NCBI RefSeq assembly: GCF_027497215.1
Contig: NZ_CP114904.1
Span: 3,184,001-3,248,000 of the forward strand
Origin: Micromonospora sp. WMMD812
GTDB taxonomy: Bacteria > Actinomycetota > Actinomycetes > Mycobacteriales > Micromonosporaceae
Length of the DNA: 64,000 bases
Direction: 5' to 3'
Shown: positions 62,665 through 64,000 of the stretch, piece by piece
How positions within the stretch are numbered: the stretch's first letter is position 1
How the letters are laid out: each line of letters begins with the position of its first letter
Made by a program: the position numbers and the translations under genes
Notes under the pieces: model-generated
Database searches by the model: none
Told to the model about the DNA's origin: nothing
What the model saw: only the letters and a program-made list of their open reading frames with translations

Positions 62665-63093
62665 CACCGTCCAGCCTACGGCCGCGCCCCGGCGGCCGGC
62701 GGGCGAGGGCACCGGGGCGCGCGGCCGGCCGGACCGTCCTTCCGGCCGGTTCCCGGACGGCCGTCGACGCATCTCCGGCGGGTGTGCGGGTACTGGAAGA
62801 TTCGAGCCGTCACATCCGAAAGCGCCGAGACGGTCGCCACCGGGCGGCGCGCGTCAGGCATACTCGGTTGTCGACGTCTCCGCCGAGCGGAACGACACGA
62901 ACTGGCTCCTGCGGCGACCGCACGCCCAGGGGCACCGTGACGGGCTGATCGGCGGGCCGGCTCAGCTCCCCGGCCCGCCGATCAGCTCCCTCGTCCGCGA
63001 CGACGCGCAGCCCCAGATACGACGAGTGGCCATCCGGCGTGCCGGATGGCCACTCGCGTGTCGGTTCCCGGCGGCACCGCCGCCGGGACCGGA
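62665..63093. other. Intergenic region with three strong hairpins after etfA
   Basis: 429 nt with no credible ORF. On the minus strand, etfA is followed in order by a 9-bp GC stem (63063-63090), a perfect 16-bp palindrome CGAGTGGCCATCCGGC and complement (63023-63056), and a perfect 17-bp palindrome (62944-62986). The remaining 62665-62940 contains no clear signal beyond a possible CATACT box near 62857. Confidence 0.6.
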
Positions 63094-64000
63094 TCACTTC
63101 CGCTTGCGGATCTCGTCCGCGGCCTGCGGAACGACCTTGAACAGGTCGCCCACCACGCCGAAGTCGGCCAGCTCGAAGATCGGCGCCTCGGCGTCCTTGT
63201 TCACCGCGACGATGGTCTTGGAGGTCTGCATGCCGGCCCGGTGCTGGATCGCGCCGGAGATGCCGAGCGCGACGTAGAGCTGCGGGGAGACGGTCTTGCC
63301 GGTCTGACCCACCTGGAACTGGTGCGGGTAGAAGCCGGAGTCGACGGCCGCCCGGGACGCGCCGACGGCGCCGCCGAGCAGGTCGGCCATCTCCTCGACC
63401 AGCTTGAAGTTGTCGGCGTTGCCGACGCCGCGGCCGCCGGAGACGACCACCGACGCCTCGGTGAGCTCGGGCCGGGAGCCCTTCTGCTCGGCGACCCGGT
63501 CCACCACCTTGGCCAGCTTGTCGGCGTCGGCCACGGCGACGGTGAGCTGCTCGACCGCCGGGGTGGCGGCGACCGGCGCCGGGTTGACCGAGTTCGGCCG
63601 GACGGTGACCAGCGGCAGGCCGCGGGTGACCTTGCTCTTGACGATGGTGGAGCCGGCGAAGGCGACCTGGGTGGCGGTGCCGTCGGCGGTCAGCGCGACC
63701 ACGTCGGTCAGGATGCCGTTGTCCAGCTTGACCGCCAGCCGGGCGGCGATCTCCTTGCCCTCCTGCGAGGAGGCGAGCAGCACGGCGGCGGGCTCGACCC
63801 GGCGGACCAGCTCGGCCAGCACGGTGGCCTTCGGGGCCACCAGGTAGCCGTCGATCTCCTCGCTCTCCGCGGCGTAGATCTTCTCCGCGCCGTACTCGCC
63901 CAGCTTGCCGCTCAGCGCCTCGGCCGCGCCGGGGCCGCCGAGCACCACGGCGCTGGGCGTGCCCAGCTCGCGGGCGAGGGTGAGCATCTCCAGGGTGACC
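63094..64000 (-). CDS. etfA: Electron transfer flavoprotein alpha subunit, 5' truncated
   Basis: At least 302 residues; the frame runs off the window edge, so about the first 20 residues are missing. ETF-alpha with its beta partner moves electrons from acyl-CoA dehydrogenases to the quinone pool. The FAD-binding C-terminal domain is clear: [63 protein letters not shown] and [20 protein letters not shown]. The N-terminal [17 protein letters not shown] is also typical. fixA/etfB is expected just outside. Three hairpins follow the stop. Confidence 0.95.
   Translation of the reverse strand, partial: VTLEMLTLARELGTPSAVVLGGPGAAEALSGKLGEYGAEKIYAAESEEIDGYLVAPKATVLAELVRRVEPAAVLLASSQEGKEIAARLAVKLDNGILTDVVALTADGTATQVAFAGSTIVKSKVTRGLPLVTVRPNSVNPAPVAATPAVEQLTVAVADADKLAKVVDRVAEQKGSRPELTEASVVVSGGRGVGNADNFKLVEEMADLLGGAVGASRAAVDSGFYPHQFQVGQTGKTVSPQLYVALGISGAIQHRAGMQTSKTIVAVNKDAEAPIFELADFGVVGDLFKVVPQAADEIRKRK

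Overview
The window is high-GC actinobacterial DNA with many GTG starts. It is most likely from Micromonospora or a close relative in Micromonosporaceae. This is inferred from codon use, protein content and gene order; no marker gene such as 16S rRNA is present. No rRNA, tRNA, CRISPR array, insertion sequence or phage was seen.

Layout. 1-3.9 kb: the end of a membrane protein, a gene annotated in actinobacteria as 3-methyladenine DNA glycosylase, a DinB/DUF664 gene that looks inserted (a broken second copy of the glycosylase 3' end lies beyond it), a GNAT acetyltransferase and a DUF4180 gene. 4.0-8.8 kb: a peptidyl-tRNA hydrolase of the ArfB type, a small membrane protein, an HtrA-like protease, and a translationally coupled MoxR-DUF58-VWA operon. 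9-11 kb: a secreted protein and a membrane-anchored endonuclease/exonuclease/phosphatase protein. 11-30 kb: branched-chain amino acid and serine synthesis (cimA, ilvE, leuB, serA, ilvC, ilvN, ilvB, ilvD), with an ApbE-like gene, a TPR gene, a phosphatase, a PRC-barrel gene and a GGDEF-EAL gene between them. 30-36.4 kb: a divergent ROK regulator and a tightly overlapping operon of a polar amino-acid ABC transporter, a type II asparaginase and CutC. 36.5-45.5 kb: a degenerate GGDEF-EAL protein, a PH-domain protein, a 2-hydroxyacid dehydrogenase, a GAF-SpoIIE phosphatase, a PQQ-type sugar dehydrogenase lipoprotein and a membrane metallophosphoesterase. 45.5-51.3 kb: an AceE/transketolase-like enzyme and gatCAB. 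51.6-64 kb: a third GGDEF-EAL gene, ligA, a membrane-tethered MazF/PemK-like protein, an ADP-ribosylglycohydrolase, a VOC protein, a short MetE-like protein, mnmA, a cysteine desulfurase and the start-truncated etfA.

How the genes work together. CimA makes citramalate, so 2-oxobutyrate for isoleucine can come from pyruvate without threonine deaminase; LeuB, IlvBN, IlvC, IlvD and IlvE carry out shared later steps. Both cimA and ilvBNC are preceded by a short leader ORF rich in Val/Leu/Ile codons, a hairpin touching the leader stop, and a U-tailed terminator, which indicates transcription attenuation. The order leuB-serA-ilvCNB-gatBAC-ligA-mnmA-desulfurase-etfA is the same core order known from Mycobacterium tuberculosis, so the backbone is ancestral and the 30-45 kb block and smaller insertions are lineage-specific. 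The desulfurase probably feeds sulfur to MnmA.

The least understood items are the ROK/ABC/asparaginase/CutC operon, a family of long GATC-anchored palindromes at 3' ends of genes, the attenuators, a degenerate tandem array at 58.5 kb, and the glycosylase/DinB insertion.
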